Of a stretch of 64,000 nt of DNA, positions 27,542 to 36,548 are shown one piece after another (positions within the stretch are counted from its first letter, which is position 1; each line of letters begins with the position of its first letter). Source of the stretch: Sinorhizobium kostiense (GTDB taxonomy: Bacteria; Pseudomonadota; Alphaproteobacteria; Rhizobiales; Rhizobiaceae). Under the pieces are notes generated by a model, which ran no database searches, was not told the origin of the DNA, and was given only the letters and a program-made list of their open reading frames with translations. The translations under genes were made by a program, and so were the position numbers. The DNA is taken from assembly GCF_017874595.1 (NCBI RefSeq), contig NZ_JAGILA010000001.1:124001-188000 (forward strand). Reading direction: 5' to 3'.

Positions 27542-27582
27542 AGAAATACTTCCCGCTGTCGCTCGGATCAACGGGCGGCGGA

Positions 27583-28428
27583 CTACTTGCGCACCAGGCT
27601 GAAGGAGAAATGGCTGCCGCGGTGATAGTCGAGGGCGTAGACTACCGGCTGGCCTGCCGCATTGAAGCAGGTCTCGCGGATGAGCAGTGCAGGGCCGAAG
27701 TCGCTGAGATCATTGCGCTGAACCACGTCATCCGGCAGCATTACGGCGGACACGGTCGCGGCGGACATTCGGGGCCGATTCTTGAATTCTTCAAGCAGAT
27801 CCAGCAGCGAGCCGCCCCAGTCGATGTCATAAAGGCGCGCAGGAATGACGCTGCGGGGCATGTAGTCGACACAATAGAGGATCGGCTCGTCCTTGTTCAG
27901 CCGTAGTCGCTCCAGCCGGACAATGCGTTCTCCCGGCTTAAGTTTCAGTTGCTCGGCCACAATCGTGTCCGGTGCGTCCTCTGCAATCGACAAGACCTTG
28001 TTGACGGTCGAATAGCCGTAGTGTCGGGCCATATCCGTCACGCTCTCGAACACTGTAAGCGGCCTATCCACGTGAACCGCCGACATGGCAGATACGAACC
28101 GGCCCCGGCCGTGCTCCACATAGATGACGCCATCCTGCTCGAGCAGCTTCAGCGCTTCGCGCAAGGCGGGGCGGGAAATCCTGAAACGCTGCGTCAGTTG
28201 CGCCTCAGTCGGCAGCTTGTCGCCCGGATTGAGCCCCTCGCCACGAATCAGGTCGGCGATGCGGTCGCGAAGCTGGATGACCAGAGTGCGCGTGTCGCGA
28301 AGGGGCTCGTCCAATTTTCCATCACTCCATAAACCAAGCGTTCGGGCTTCTTGTCTGACAAATACCGCCAGGTCAAGTGGGCGGCAGCCCGTGGCACAAT
28401 AGCTCCTGACTTGCCGGCTTGTAAGCAT
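27583..28428 (-). CDS. GntR-family (HutC subfamily) regulator of the sugar-amine genes
   Basis: This 281-residue protein has a winged helix-turn-helix (about residues 50-115, with KLPTEAQLTQRFRISRPALREA) and a UTRA effector domain typical of HutC/FrlR regulators. The N-terminal 35-40 residues before the DNA-binding domain are unusual and the start is uncertain; TTG or GTG codons downstream are possible. It is divergent from the SIS-domain deglycase gene across 113 bp that contains a dyad, so it likely controls that gene and the binding-protein operon. Confidence 0.83.
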   Translation of the reverse strand: MLTSRQVRSYCATGCRPLDLAVFVRQEARTLGLWSDGKLDEPLRDTRTLVIQLRDRIADLIRGEGLNPGDKLPTEAQLTQRFRISRPALREALKLLEQDGVIYVEHGRGRFVSAMSAVHVDRPLTVFESVTDMARHYGYSTVNKVLSIAEDAPDTIVAEQLKLKPGERIVRLERLRLNKDEPILYCVDYMPRSVIPARLYDIDWGGSLLDLLEEFKNRPRMSAATVSAVMLPDDVVQRNDLSDFGPALLIRETCFNAAGQPVVYALDYHRGSHFSFSLVRK

Positions 28429-28478
28429 TATCTCATGCGGATTCGGAAAGATCGCCGGCTTGACAGGAGGGGCCGCAT

Positions 28479-28497
28479 TGTTGTCAGTTGTCTTACA
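28479..28497 (+). promoter_or_regulatory. Operator shared by the deglycase and binding-protein operons, site 1
   Basis: TGTTGTCAG-TTG-TCTTACA lies 45 bp upstream of the deglycase gene. Sixteen of 19 bases are identical to the site at 34624-34642, in the same orientation relative to its downstream gene. A palindrome GTTGT-CTT-ACAAC (28487-28499) overlaps it. A TTGACA sequence at 28460-28465 could be the -35 element, though no good -10 is seen. Confidence 0.6.
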
Positions 28498-28541
28498 ACA
28501 TTGCCAAGGCGGCGGTTGCGGCTCAACTATGGAAGTGAAAC

Positions 28542-29555
28542 ATGCTGAATTTTGACGAACAGAGATTCCTCCGCATTCAATCGGGTGCCGTTGCGCTGCG
28601 CCATCGGTTGGATGACGTCATCGCGGCTTGCCTCGCCGATGGCGCAGAAAACATCTTCTTTCTTGGCACTGGCGGCGCAGCGATCCTCATGCAGCCGGCA
28701 GCCCAACTGCTTCAACGGCTATCGGGCTTTCCCACCTTTATCGACATGCCGGCGGAAATCGTCATCACCGGCTCGGCGAACCTGACGAAGAAATCGATCG
28801 TCGTCATCCCCTCGCTCTCCGGCACCACCAAGGAGAGCGTCGCACTTCTTGCGAAGGTGAAGGAGATCGGCGCCACCGTTCTGACGCTGGTCGGACACGA
28901 AGAAACCCCGCTCGGGAAAGGCGGCGACCACGTTTTCATCAACTTCGCCGAGGACGACACCTCTTGCGAATCCTTCTATCTCCAGTCGCTTTTCATTGCG
29001 CTATCGATCATGCGCCACCGAAGCGAAATCGCCAACTACGAGCAGATCATCGGCGAGCTCGAGGGCTTGCCCCAGCTCCTTCTCGCCGTCAAGCACAGCT
29101 ATGAGCAGAAGGCGGAAGCATTCGCGAGGATTCTCGCCGGTTCGCACTATCACATCATCACCGGCGCGGGTAACGTCTGGCCCGAGGCTTTTTACTACGG
29201 CATGTGCATCTTGGAAGAAATGCAATGGATTCGCACCCGTCCCGTCCATGCCTCCGATTTCTTCCACGGCACGCTGGAGCTGATCGAAAAAGACGTCAGC
29301 ATCATCCTCTTCAAAGGCGAGGATCAGCTGCGCCCGCTTGCGGACCGCGTGCAGAATTTCGCCTCGTCCTATACGGACAAACTTGCGGTGCTGGACACGG
29401 CCGATTTTCCGCTGCCCGGAATTTCGCCTGAGGTGCGCGGCCTCGTATCGCCGATCGTCCTTGCAACCGTTTTGGAACGCATCAGCGCCCATTTGGAAGT
29501 GATCCGCAATCATCCATTGGCAACGCGCCGCTATTACAAGCGCGTCGCCTATTAG
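28542..29555 (+). CDS. SIS-domain sugar-amine 6-phosphate deglycase (FrlB/FraB-like)
   Basis: This 337-residue protein has two SIS domains (GTGGAAILMQPAA near 42-54 and SLSGTTKESVALLAK near 91-105). Glu226 and His242 lie 16 residues apart, matching the Glu/His catalytic pair reported for the FraB deglycase. Such enzymes split phosphorylated Amadori compounds (fructosyl-amino acids) into glucose 6-phosphate and an amino acid. It is followed by a PfkB kinase gene, as in frl clusters. The exact substrate is unknown. GGAAG precedes the ATG. Confidence 0.85.
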   Translation: MLNFDEQRFLRIQSGAVALRHRLDDVIAACLADGAENIFFLGTGGAAILMQPAAQLLQRLSGFPTFIDMPAEIVITGSANLTKKSIVVIPSLSGTTKESVALLAKVKEIGATVLTLVGHEETPLGKGGDHVFINFAEDDTSCESFYLQSLFIALSIMRHRSEIANYEQIIGELEGLPQLLLAVKHSYEQKAEAFARILAGSHYHIITGAGNVWPEAFYYGMCILEEMQWIRTRPVHASDFFHGTLELIEKDVSIILFKGEDQLRPLADRVQNFASSYTDKLAVLDTADFPLPGISPEVRGLVSPIVLATVLERISAHLEVIRNHPLATRRYYKRVAY

Positions 29556-29631
29556 CGCCTCGTTCGAATTTCCGACAAGTCGCGGATGTAGAGGCATCCG
29601 CGACTTTGCCACATAAGTTGACGGGAACGTG

Positions 29632-30438
29632 ATGACATTCTTTCGGATCGCCACCGTGGGCGACAATTGCATCGACCGCTTCCGCCCGCCGCTGGCTCGG
29701 TCCTATGTCGGCGGTAACGCGGTTAACGTCGCCGTGCAGCTCGCGCTCATGGGACACCAATCTTTCTATTTCGGGGCAGTTGGCCGCGACGGTGACGGCA
29801 CCAAAGTCCGCCAGTCCCTTGAGCAATACCGGGTTGACGTGCGTTACCTCAACGAGCGCCCGATCAACACAGCCTACACGGAAATCGACGTAACCGCGGA
29901 GGGAGAGAGGGTCTTTGTCCATGAGGACTTCGGAGCCTGCGCCGGCTACCGAGCGGAAGCCGGCGACCTCAAGGTCCTGAAGACGATGGATCACGTGCAC
30001 ATCGGATGGCTCGATGACGGCGGCGCATTGCGCCAGGCCCTCGTTGCTGCCGGCGTCAGCGTCTCTCAGGATGTCTCGGTCAATGCCGAGGCAGGCAGCC
30101 TTGGCGTCGACGGTCTGTCGATCGCCTTCGGCTCCGCCGGTGAGGACGAGTTCGCGGCCGATCGGCTGATCATCGATCTTCTGTCGCGTGGGGCGGAGCT
30201 CGCCGTCGTCACACGGGGGGTCCGCGGATCCTGCGCCAGCAATGGCCTCGAGCACGCGTCAGCCGGCATTCGCTCGGTGGATGTGGTCGATACCACCGGG
30301 GCCGGTGACAGCTTCATCGCCGGATTCATCATCGCACATCTCGAAGCCCGGCCATTGCGGGAACGCCTGGAAGCCGGACGCGATTGCGCAGCGCGCACTT
30401 GCACGCATGTGGGCGGCTTCCCGCAGGATCCATTCTGA
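29632..30438 (+). CDS. PfkB-family sugar kinase (FrlD-like)
   Basis: This 268-residue kinase has the ribokinase-family start TVGDNCIDRF, the glycine-rich YVGGNAVNVA, and the C-terminal anion hole and base DTTGAGDSFIAGF (catalytic Asp near residue 226). Paired with the deglycase gene 76 bp upstream, it is expected to phosphorylate the 6-position of an imported fructosyl-amino compound. The start at 29632 (ATG) is preferred over a GTG three bases earlier. It ends 118 bp before the convergent exporter gene. Confidence 0.85.
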   Translation: MTFFRIATVGDNCIDRFRPPLARSYVGGNAVNVAVQLALMGHQSFYFGAVGRDGDGTKVRQSLEQYRVDVRYLNERPINTAYTEIDVTAEGERVFVHEDFGACAGYRAEAGDLKVLKTMDHVHIGWLDDGGALRQALVAAGVSVSQDVSVNAEAGSLGVDGLSIAFGSAGEDEFAADRLIIDLLSRGAELAVVTRGVRGSCASNGLEHASAGIRSVDVVDTTGAGDSFIAGFIIAHLEARPLRERLEAGRDCAARTCTHVGGFPQDPF

Positions 30439-30556
30439 GGCCGCACGGGCATCAAAAAGTCCACGCTTGATAGTGGCCGTACCACTTGTGCACACCGCTG
30501 ATGGCGATCTCGGCGGATGCCAAGCCGATCGGTCTGGGCATATTCTCTCGGGCCTT

Positions 30557-31438
30557 TCATTTCAGAACGAGCCAGCCGGAAATCACGATCACTGCGGCGC
30601 CCGCCAATGTGTGTAACTCGACCGGGGCGGCAAAGAACAGTGCCCCATAGAGGCAGCCCCAGATGATTTGGCTATATTGGAAGGGTGCGACTACCGAAGC
30701 GTCTCCCATGCGGAACGCCCGCACGAGCAACAGGTGCCCGGCAAGGAGGAATAAGCCTGCCGCAGAGGCGAAGAAAATCTCCGTGGACCCAACGGGCGCC
30801 AGATCGCCGCTGGCGACTGCGACGCTTAGCGCGACGACGGCAAGCACGATCAGCAACGAGAATACAAGCGCATGGTCCGATTCCGTCGCCTTGGCTTTCC
30901 GCAACAATAGGAGCGAAAGCGCGAAGACCAGCGCCGAGGCGGCTGCTGCGGCATGGCCGAGATTGAGAGGCGCGATGCCTGGCCGAAGCGCTATCGCCAC
31001 GCCGACAAAGCCGAGGACGACCCCGCCCCAGGCGAGCGGCGAAAGGCGCTCACGGAGCAGAACGAAGGCCAGAACCGCTACCAGGATCGGGGTCAGAAAT
31101 GCGAGCAGGTAGGCCTCCGACAGAGGCAGCAGTGAAAAAGCGTAGTAGATGAGCAAGGTATCGATAGCGATCAGCAAAGCCCTGAGCACCGCAAGTCCGG
31201 GATAGCGCGGCAGCAGCGACCCGCCAGCACCGGTGAGGCCAGCATGGGCGCAGAGCAACATCAACGCGGCAAGCGTCACCAGGAAGGTGACTTGCGGAAC
31301 GGCCAACCGCTCGGTCAGGAGCTTGACCAGCGCGTCGGCGCCCGAGAAGACGGCGAATGCCGCCAGACCGAGTCCGGCGGCGCGGAGATTGCGACGCACG
31401 CCGGCCACGTCGGGGACAACATGTGCATCAACGGACAT
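30557..31438 (-). CDS. EamA/DMT-family membrane transporter
   Basis: This 293-residue protein has ten predicted membrane helices arranged as two EamA repeats, with a conserved LAFLTPILVAVLAFVLLRERL-type end to repeat one. DMT proteins usually export amino acids or metabolites. It starts inside the end of the permease gene (11-bp overlap) and closes the leftward four-gene operon. A role in exporting an amino acid released by the deglycase is a guess from context. Confidence 0.8.
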   Translation of the reverse strand: MSVDAHVVPDVAGVRRNLRAAGLGLAAFAVFSGADALVKLLTERLAVPQVTFLVTLAALMLLCAHAGLTGAGGSLLPRYPGLAVLRALLIAIDTLLIYYAFSLLPLSEAYLLAFLTPILVAVLAFVLLRERLSPLAWGGVVLGFVGVAIALRPGIAPLNLGHAAAAASALVFALSLLLLRKAKATESDHALVFSLLIVLAVVALSVAVASGDLAPVGSTEIFFASAAGLFLLAGHLLLVRAFRMGDASVVAPFQYSQIIWGCLYGALFFAAPVELHTLAGAAVIVISGWLVLK

Positions 31439-32399
31439 TGAAGCGTCCGAACCGTTCTTCGACGCGCGACTGCAGGTATTCCAGCCCGATCGAGAGGATC
31501 CAGTAGATCATCGAGGCGGTGATCAGCATCTCGATATGGCGGAACTCCGTCTGCCCCTGAGTGCGTGCGAGATACATCAGCTCCCAGACACCTACGACCG
31601 ACACGAGAGAGGAGTCCTTCAGCATGGCGATGAACTGGTTGCCGGTCGGCGGGATGATCACGCGCATCGCCTGCGGCAGGATCACCAGGCCCATCGTCTG
31701 GCTCGGACTAAGCCCGAGCGCGATCGCCCCTTCAGTCTGGCCGCGCGGGATGCTCTCGATGCCCGCCCGGAAGATTTCCGTCATATAGGCGCCGTAGCAA
31801 AGCGAAAGCGCCAGGATTCCCGCCGGCACCGCGCTGATGACATAGCCTACCTGCGGCAGCCCAAGATAGATGATGTAGATCTGCATCAGCAGCGGCAGAC
31901 CGCGGAACAGCGAGGTGTAAAAGGTCGCAAGCCCGTAGATAACGCCGTTCTTGGAAAGCTTGGCAATGGCGCCGGCAAGCGCGATGAGAGTGGCGATGGC
32001 GATCGAGATCACCGAGATGTAGAGGGTCGTGACCACCCCTTGGGATATCAGGAAGCCGATCTTCTTGCCTATGAAGGCGAAGGACAGGTCGAAAGAATAG
32101 AAGAACAGCATCAGGAGCGCGAAGAGTTCGGCCCAGACGCCGGCAACCTGAAGACGGCGCGGCAGCTGTCGCAGCGCCTTCCAGTTCAAGGCGGCGATCA
32201 GTGCGATCATGCTTGCGCTCAGCAGTTGCCCCGCCGCAGGATTTGCGGCCAGCCATTCCGATGACGTCGGCAGCACATGTCCGATCCAGGCCGGGCTGAT
32301 CCCCAACCCGTAGATTGCGATCGTGACGAGCGCGAGCATTAGTAACGCTCCGGAGCGTCGCGCCGTCTCCGGATAAGCCAATATCAGTCGACCGATCAT
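31428..32399 (-). CDS. Amino-acid ABC transporter permease (HisM family)
   Basis: This 323-residue permease has a normal polar amino-acid permease domain in its second half, with the EAA-loop EGAIALGLSPSQTMGLVILPQAMR (about residues 228-250, shown here as its key region) and an extended N-terminal half with two or three extra helices. GGAGAG precedes the ATG at 32399. It follows the FAD oxidase gene by 19 bp. No ABC ATPase gene is in the cluster, so the ATPase must come from elsewhere. Confidence 0.87.
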   Translation of the reverse strand: MIGRLILAYPETARRSGALLMLALVTIAIYGLGISPAWIGHVLPTSSEWLAANPAAGQLLSASMIALIAALNWKALRQLPRRLQVAGVWAELFALLMLFFYSFDLSFAFIGKKIGFLISQGVVTTLYISVISIAIATLIALAGAIAKLSKNGVIYGLATFYTSLFRGLPLLMQIYIIYLGLPQVGYVISAVPAGILALSLCYGAYMTEIFRAGIESIPRGQTEGAIALGLSPSQTMGLVILPQAMRVIIPPTGNQFIAMLKDSSLVSVVGVWELMYLARTQGQTEFRHIEMLITASMIYWILSIGLEYLQSRVEERFGRFNVR

Positions 32400-32418
32400 T
32401 TCTATTCTCTCCGGCGGA

Positions 32419-33699
32419 TCAGGCCGCGCGCTCGCGCCACCAGTCCTGTGCCTGTAGTTTCCAGTAGGTGAGTTGTGCCACCGCCAGCCCGGCGAAGCCG
32501 CCGGCCCAGACCAGACCAAAGGGCTTGAACAGCTTGTAGCGATCGGATTGGCCAAGTATGCCCTCGGCCACCAGCTTGCCGCCGATCGCGGTCGTGTTCA
32601 GCCCATGCCCGCCAAAGGCCGTGCAATGCCACACCCCGGGCTGCATCTCTCCGACTTGCGGCATCAGGTGGCGGGCATAGGACATGAGCCCGGACCAGGC
32701 GAGTTCGGTCTTGAGTTCCCTGAGTTGCGGATAGGTGCCGATCATCTCGCGCCTGAGTTCCGCCGCGAGCGCCGCTGGCGACGCCGCGCGCGTCGTGATG
32801 CGCCCGCCCCAGAGCAGCCGCTTGCCGCCTTCGACCAGCCGGTAGTAGTCGCCGGCCCGGCGATTGTCGCCCACCGCGTCGCTGGTGGCGATCGCAGTGC
32901 CGATGAGGTCCGGCGCCTCTTCGCTGAGCATGACATAGGTGGCAATCGGCAGAAACGAACGCTTCAGCCGGCCGTTCAGCGAACCGGTGTACCCCCCGGT
33001 GGTGAAGACGACCGTGCGCGCCCTGACGCGCCCCTTTGCCGTGGAAACAATCTTTTCTGCGCCGCTGAGCTCGCACCCGGCCGCGGCCGACCTCTCGTAG
33101 ATCCGGCCGCCCAGACGCTCGATCTCGGATGCGAGGCCTCGAAGGTAGTTCAACGGATGCATGTGAAAGGCATCGGGGTCGCGCAGCCCCTGGAAATAGC
33201 GGTTTGACTTAAGGACCGACCGCACCTGATGTGAATCGAGATATTCGAGCTGGTAGCCGTAAGCGTGCTCCATCGCCCTTGAATGCGCCTTGAGGCTTTC
33301 ACCATCGTCATAGCGCAGGACGCTGATCAGTCCGTGCTGCGGCTTCGCACCCTCGATCTTCAGGGTCTCGATCGTTTCGCGAACAAAATTGACACCTTCG
33401 ATCGACAGCCGGTGCATCTGCCGGGCCGCCTCTCTTCCCGCGATGCGCGCGATCTTGTCGTCTCCAGTGGCAAAGCCGGGGCTGACGAAGCCGCCATTGC
33501 GGCCCGAGGCACCGAAGCCCACGCTCTCTGCTTCGAGTACCGCGACCGCTTGGCCGGCGCGCGCCAACTGCAGCGCAGTTGTCAGACCAGCAAGTCCGCC
33601 GCCGATGATTACGGTGTCACATTCGACCGTCTCGGACAGAACTGGTCTGACCTTCCGTTCGGCCATGGTTTGTGTGTAGTAGGTGTCGGGATAGGACAT
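32419..33699 (-). CDS. FAD-dependent oxidoreductase (DAO family, PuuB-like)
   Basis: This 426-residue protein starts near the Rossmann motif VIIGGGLAGLTTALQLA (about residues 30-46) and has GFGASGRNGGFVSPGF, the pattern seen in gamma-glutamylputrescine and related amine oxidases, plus the C-terminal CTAFGGHGLNTTAIGGKL flavin region. It sits between the binding protein and permease genes. It probably oxidises an imported amine or amino acid, perhaps an alternative way to open a glycated amine; the substrate is not known. Start 33699 has GAGGA close upstream. Confidence 0.82.
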   Translation of the reverse strand: MSYPDTYYTQTMAERKVRPVLSETVECDTVIIGGGLAGLTTALQLARAGQAVAVLEAESVGFGASGRNGGFVSPGFATGDDKIARIAGREAARQMHRLSIEGVNFVRETIETLKIEGAKPQHGLISVLRYDDGESLKAHSRAMEHAYGYQLEYLDSHQVRSVLKSNRYFQGLRDPDAFHMHPLNYLRGLASEIERLGGRIYERSAAAGCELSGAEKIVSTAKGRVRARTVVFTTGGYTGSLNGRLKRSFLPIATYVMLSEEAPDLIGTAIATSDAVGDNRRAGDYYRLVEGGKRLLWGGRITTRAASPAALAAELRREMIGTYPQLRELKTELAWSGLMSYARHLMPQVGEMQPGVWHCTAFGGHGLNTTAIGGKLVAEGILGQSDRYKLFKPFGLVWAGGFAGLAVAQLTYWKLQAQDWWRERAA

Positions 33700-33759
33700 T
33701 TTCCTCACGCGCAGACGAAGGGGTGGGGTAACGGGCGGCGGCTGCCGCCCGTGTGTCTG

Positions 33760-34587
33760 TCAATCCGCGCTGTAGTCCTTGCCGTACCACTTCGTGGTCA
33801 GCGCCGACAGCGTTCCGTCCTTCTTCATCTCGTCGATGATGCCGCCGACCTTCTTCGTCCAGTCAGGATCCGCCTTTTCAGCGATTACGACCAGCGGCTC
33901 CCTGAAAGCATATTCGCCCTCGAGTATGCGCAGTGGATAGCCGTTCTTGATCGCGTTCAGCGCCGTCTGTTCCGGCGCGATCACTGCGTCAAGCCGCACA
34001 CCGTCGCCAAGGCGCAGGTCGTCGAACGGCAGCATGGAGTCGGCGAATGTACGGACTTCGCCCGGCTCCAGCTTGTATTCGATGGGAGGCAGCCCGGGCG
34101 CATCGATTTCCAACTGTCGGCGAATGAAATCCTCCGACGTAGTGGCAGTTTCAACGCCGATGATCTTACCGTTCAAGTCATCGAGGGACTTCGCCTTGCT
34201 GTCCTTGTGGAGCACATACACATAGGGGCTGTAATAATAGATGCCGGCGAAATCGATGACCTGCGCTCGGGCTTTCGTCGGCGTGACGGAGCCAACTCCG
34301 AGATCATAACGCCCCTGCCAGCGACCGCCCGTTAGCGTCGCCCAGTCCGGTGTCTCGAAACTGACTTCGACACCAAGCCGCTTGGCGATTTCTTTGGATA
34401 CATCGATGTCAAAGCCCACCATTTCATTGTTGTCGTCAAGATAGCTCTGTGGTGGCCAGCCGCTATTCGTCGCAATGACCATCGCCTTCTTGCCCAGAAC
34501 CCGGTCGAGCGTCTCACCGGCCTGGGCGGCGGTCACGAATGCCAGGGCGGCGACGCCGATGGCAAGCTGTGCAAGCAGTTTCTTCAC
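33760..34587 (-). CDS. Periplasmic amino-acid-type solute-binding protein
   Basis: This 275-residue protein has a signal peptide (cleavage near AAQAGE, residue 23) and the SBP_bac_3 fold, with MVGFDIDVSKEIAKRLGV and RYDLGVGSVTPTKAR as typical signatures. It is the first gene of the leftward operon (binding protein, FAD oxidase, permease, exporter). Its promoter carries the same 19-bp motif as the deglycase gene, which suggests that it binds the same class of compound, for example a fructosyl-amino acid. Confidence 0.9.
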   Translation of the reverse strand: MKKLLAQLAIGVAALAFVTAAQAGETLDRVLGKKAMVIATNSGWPPQSYLDDNNEMVGFDIDVSKEIAKRLGVEVSFETPDWATLTGGRWQGRYDLGVGSVTPTKARAQVIDFAGIYYYSPYVYVLHKDSKAKSLDDLNGKIIGVETATTSEDFIRRQLEIDAPGLPPIEYKLEPGEVRTFADSMLPFDDLRLGDGVRLDAVIAPEQTALNAIKNGYPLRILEGEYAFREPLVVIAEKADPDWTKKVGGIIDEMKKDGTLSALTTKWYGKDYSAD

Positions 34588-34623
34588 GCAGTCCTCCTCC
34601 GGTCAGCGATCAATCTCAATCTA

Positions 34624-34642
34624 TGTAAGATGTCTGACAACA
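34624..34642 (-). promoter_or_regulatory. Operator shared by the deglycase and binding-protein operons, site 2
   Basis: On the minus strand the site reads TGTTGTCAG-ACA-TCTTACA, 37 bp upstream of the binding-protein start. Just upstream on the same strand are TTGACT (34669-34674) and TCTAAA (34646-34651) spaced 17 bp, a plausible promoter, so the operator would cover the transcription start. Confidence 0.6.
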
Positions 34643-34793
34643 TAGTTTAGAGAAGATGGAAGCCTCGAAGTCAAGGGCAGAGCAGCCGCCGGCCATGAAA
34701 CCATTTTATGAGGCGATGCAAATCTGTGATGGGCGCTGTCTTAAACAGCTGCGGCCGCAGCCGCGCTTCAGCCGGTTCGCCCAGTCGAAATCA

Positions 34794-34828
34794 AGGAAGC
34801 GCACCTGCTCACTCAAGGTGCGCTTCCT
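34794..34828 (-). terminator. Probable terminator of the BON-domain gene
   Basis: AGGAAGCGCACCT (34794-34806) and AGGTGCGCTTCCT (34816-34828) form a perfect 13-bp stem with a 9-base loop, 25 bp after the stop of the BON gene. Only a short T-rich run follows on the minus strand, so termination may be partial. Confidence 0.7.
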
Positions 34829-34852
34829 GGAGGTGCCGGCGGATTCGACGGC

Positions 34853-35833
34853 TCAGGTTTCGCGTTTCGCGTCCGAGCCGAAGGCGCTCGTTCCCGAACC
34901 TTGGGTGCCGGACGTGCCGCTCGATCCCGAACTCTGGGTTCCGGCCGTCCCACTCGCTGCCGAGCTCGAGCCGGTCCAGCTACTCCTGGTTGCCGTGCCC
35001 GCGCCGGACCCTTCACTCACTCGCAAATTGTTCTGGACGTTCTTCACTCCGGAGACCGCTTCGGCGCAGTCTTCCGCGCGACGCTTCTGATCGCGACTTT
35101 CCACGGTGCCGCTCAGCGTTACCTCGCAGCTGTTGACACGGACCTCGATCTCGGAAGCATCAACGGAAGCGTCATCACTCAGGCGGTCGCAGACGTCCTC
35201 GCGAATGCGCTCGTCGGACCGCCTGTAACCCTTCGGCCCGCGACCACGGTGTTGCCCGGCACGCTCACCGTACCACTGGCCGTAGCCGCCGCTCGACATT
35301 TGTTCGCCATATCCGCCGCCCCCTTGGGCGCCTTGCCTGTAAGCTTCGCGAGACATGCCCTGGCCTCCGCCGGAACGCTGCCCTTCGAACTCGCGGCCCT
35401 GCCGGCCGTAGCTGCCGCGGCCCGGACCACCCCAGCGGCCCTCACGCTGGGACCACCCGCCATAACCGTAATCGCTGCCGTATCCACTTGGGCCACGGCC
35501 ATAGTCCTGATCTTCAAAGCCGCCGTATTCGCCCCCGTAACTGGGACCGAAGCGGTCTTCACTAGCGCCCCAGCGAGACCCCGACCTGCGGCCGTAGCCG
35601 CCTTGTCCACTCATTCGCCCGCCGTATTCCCAGCGAGAACGTCCACCGCCGTAGCGTTCGTTACCATAACCTTGACCGCCCAACGGATAGTCGTCGTCGA
35701 TGCTTTCCCACCCGCCGCGCTGGTAGCGCCCCTCGTCGCCCTCGAAGTTCCGGCCATAGGACCGGTTTCGGCTTTCATCGTAGTCGCGGCGGTATCTCCG
35801 TTGCCCTTCGCGTCGGTATCTGTCGTCCGTCAT
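34853..35833 (-). CDS. BON-domain protein with long Gly/Tyr/Arg-rich disordered region
   Basis: This 326-residue protein has three parts: a low-complexity region rich in Gly, Arg, Tyr and Asp (residues about 1-205), a single BON domain (about 208-275, with RIREDVCDRLSDDASVDASE and VTLSGTVESRDQKRRAEDCAE), and a Ser/Gly/Thr-rich tail. BON domains bind membranes or phospholipid and are often in stress proteins. No signal peptide is seen. GGAGG lies 8 bases upstream of the ATG at 35833. Similar proteins are known in rhizobia, but the function is unknown. Confidence 0.8.
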   Translation of the reverse strand: MTDDRYRREGQRRYRRDYDESRNRSYGRNFEGDEGRYQRGGWESIDDDYPLGGQGYGNERYGGGRSRWEYGGRMSGQGGYGRRSGSRWGASEDRFGPSYGGEYGGFEDQDYGRGPSGYGSDYGYGGWSQREGRWGGPGRGSYGRQGREFEGQRSGGGQGMSREAYRQGAQGGGGYGEQMSSGGYGQWYGERAGQHRGRGPKGYRRSDERIREDVCDRLSDDASVDASEIEVRVNSCEVTLSGTVESRDQKRRAEDCAEAVSGVKNVQNNLRVSEGSGAGTATRSSWTGSSSAASGTAGTQSSGSSGTSGTQGSGTSAFGSDAKRET

Positions 35834-36053
35834 TCTCGCATCCTCCATTGGCTTCGGAGACAGACATTCATGCCTGCCTCGTCTGCCATCTAAAACCAGC
35901 ATAACCGACCGCTGTTCCCGACTTTTCTTGAGCTGCCGGAACGACAACCTTCGAAAAGGCAAGAAGACAACGGCGTCCGTACCGCCTCCTTCATGATGTT
36001 GCCTCGCAACTCCTGTTTTTGAATCAGCGTCTCGGCGGGGCTTCGGCGGATGT

Positions 36054-36548
36054 TCACAGGAGGGCGCCGCCTGCCCCCCCGATAGATGGCCGCGTGATCA
36101 TCAGCCAAAAGATCGCCAGGACCGCACCGAAAGCCGGAAAGCCGAAAGCGAACCACAGGTGAAAGAGCCGGTGGTAGGCCTTAGGCAGCGGCTGTTGGCT
36201 CTTGCTCGCCGCCTCGGCAAGCTTGTGCATCCGCATCTGCATCCAGACGACCGGAAGCCAGAACGCCCCCGTGACGGCGTAGAGAAGTAGCGAAACCACG
36301 ATCCATCCTTCGCTCAGCGAATAGCCGACATGCCAGGCGAGAGCGACGCCGGTGATCGGCTGCAGCACCACCGCAGTCGCCGTAAACAGGAAATCCGCGA
36401 CGACGACGATCCGGGCGACCGCTGCAATCACGTCCGCGCGACCGGTCCGATGCGCCAGAAGCATGAAGAAGGCGATGCCGGCGCCAGTGCCGAGCAGGAC
36501 GGAAGCGCCGATGATGTGGAGAAACTTGAGGCTGAAATAGAGCATCAT
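36054..36548 (-). CDS. DUF2269-like integral membrane protein
   Basis: This 164-residue protein has four predicted helices, beginning with LKFLHIIGASVLLGTGAGIAFF, a histidine-containing first helix typical of DUF2269/YbaN-type membrane proteins. Its start overlaps the stop of the SDR-DoxX gene by 4 bp, so the two are co-translated and may act together. No enzymatic role can be given. Confidence 0.72.
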   Translation of the reverse strand: MMLYFSLKFLHIIGASVLLGTGAGIAFFMLLAHRTGRADVIAAVARIVVVADFLFTATAVVLQPITGVALAWHVGYSLSEGWIVVSLLLYAVTGAFWLPVVWMQMRMHKLAEAASKSQQPLPKAYHRLFHLWFAFGFPAFGAVLAIFWLMITRPSIGGAGGALL

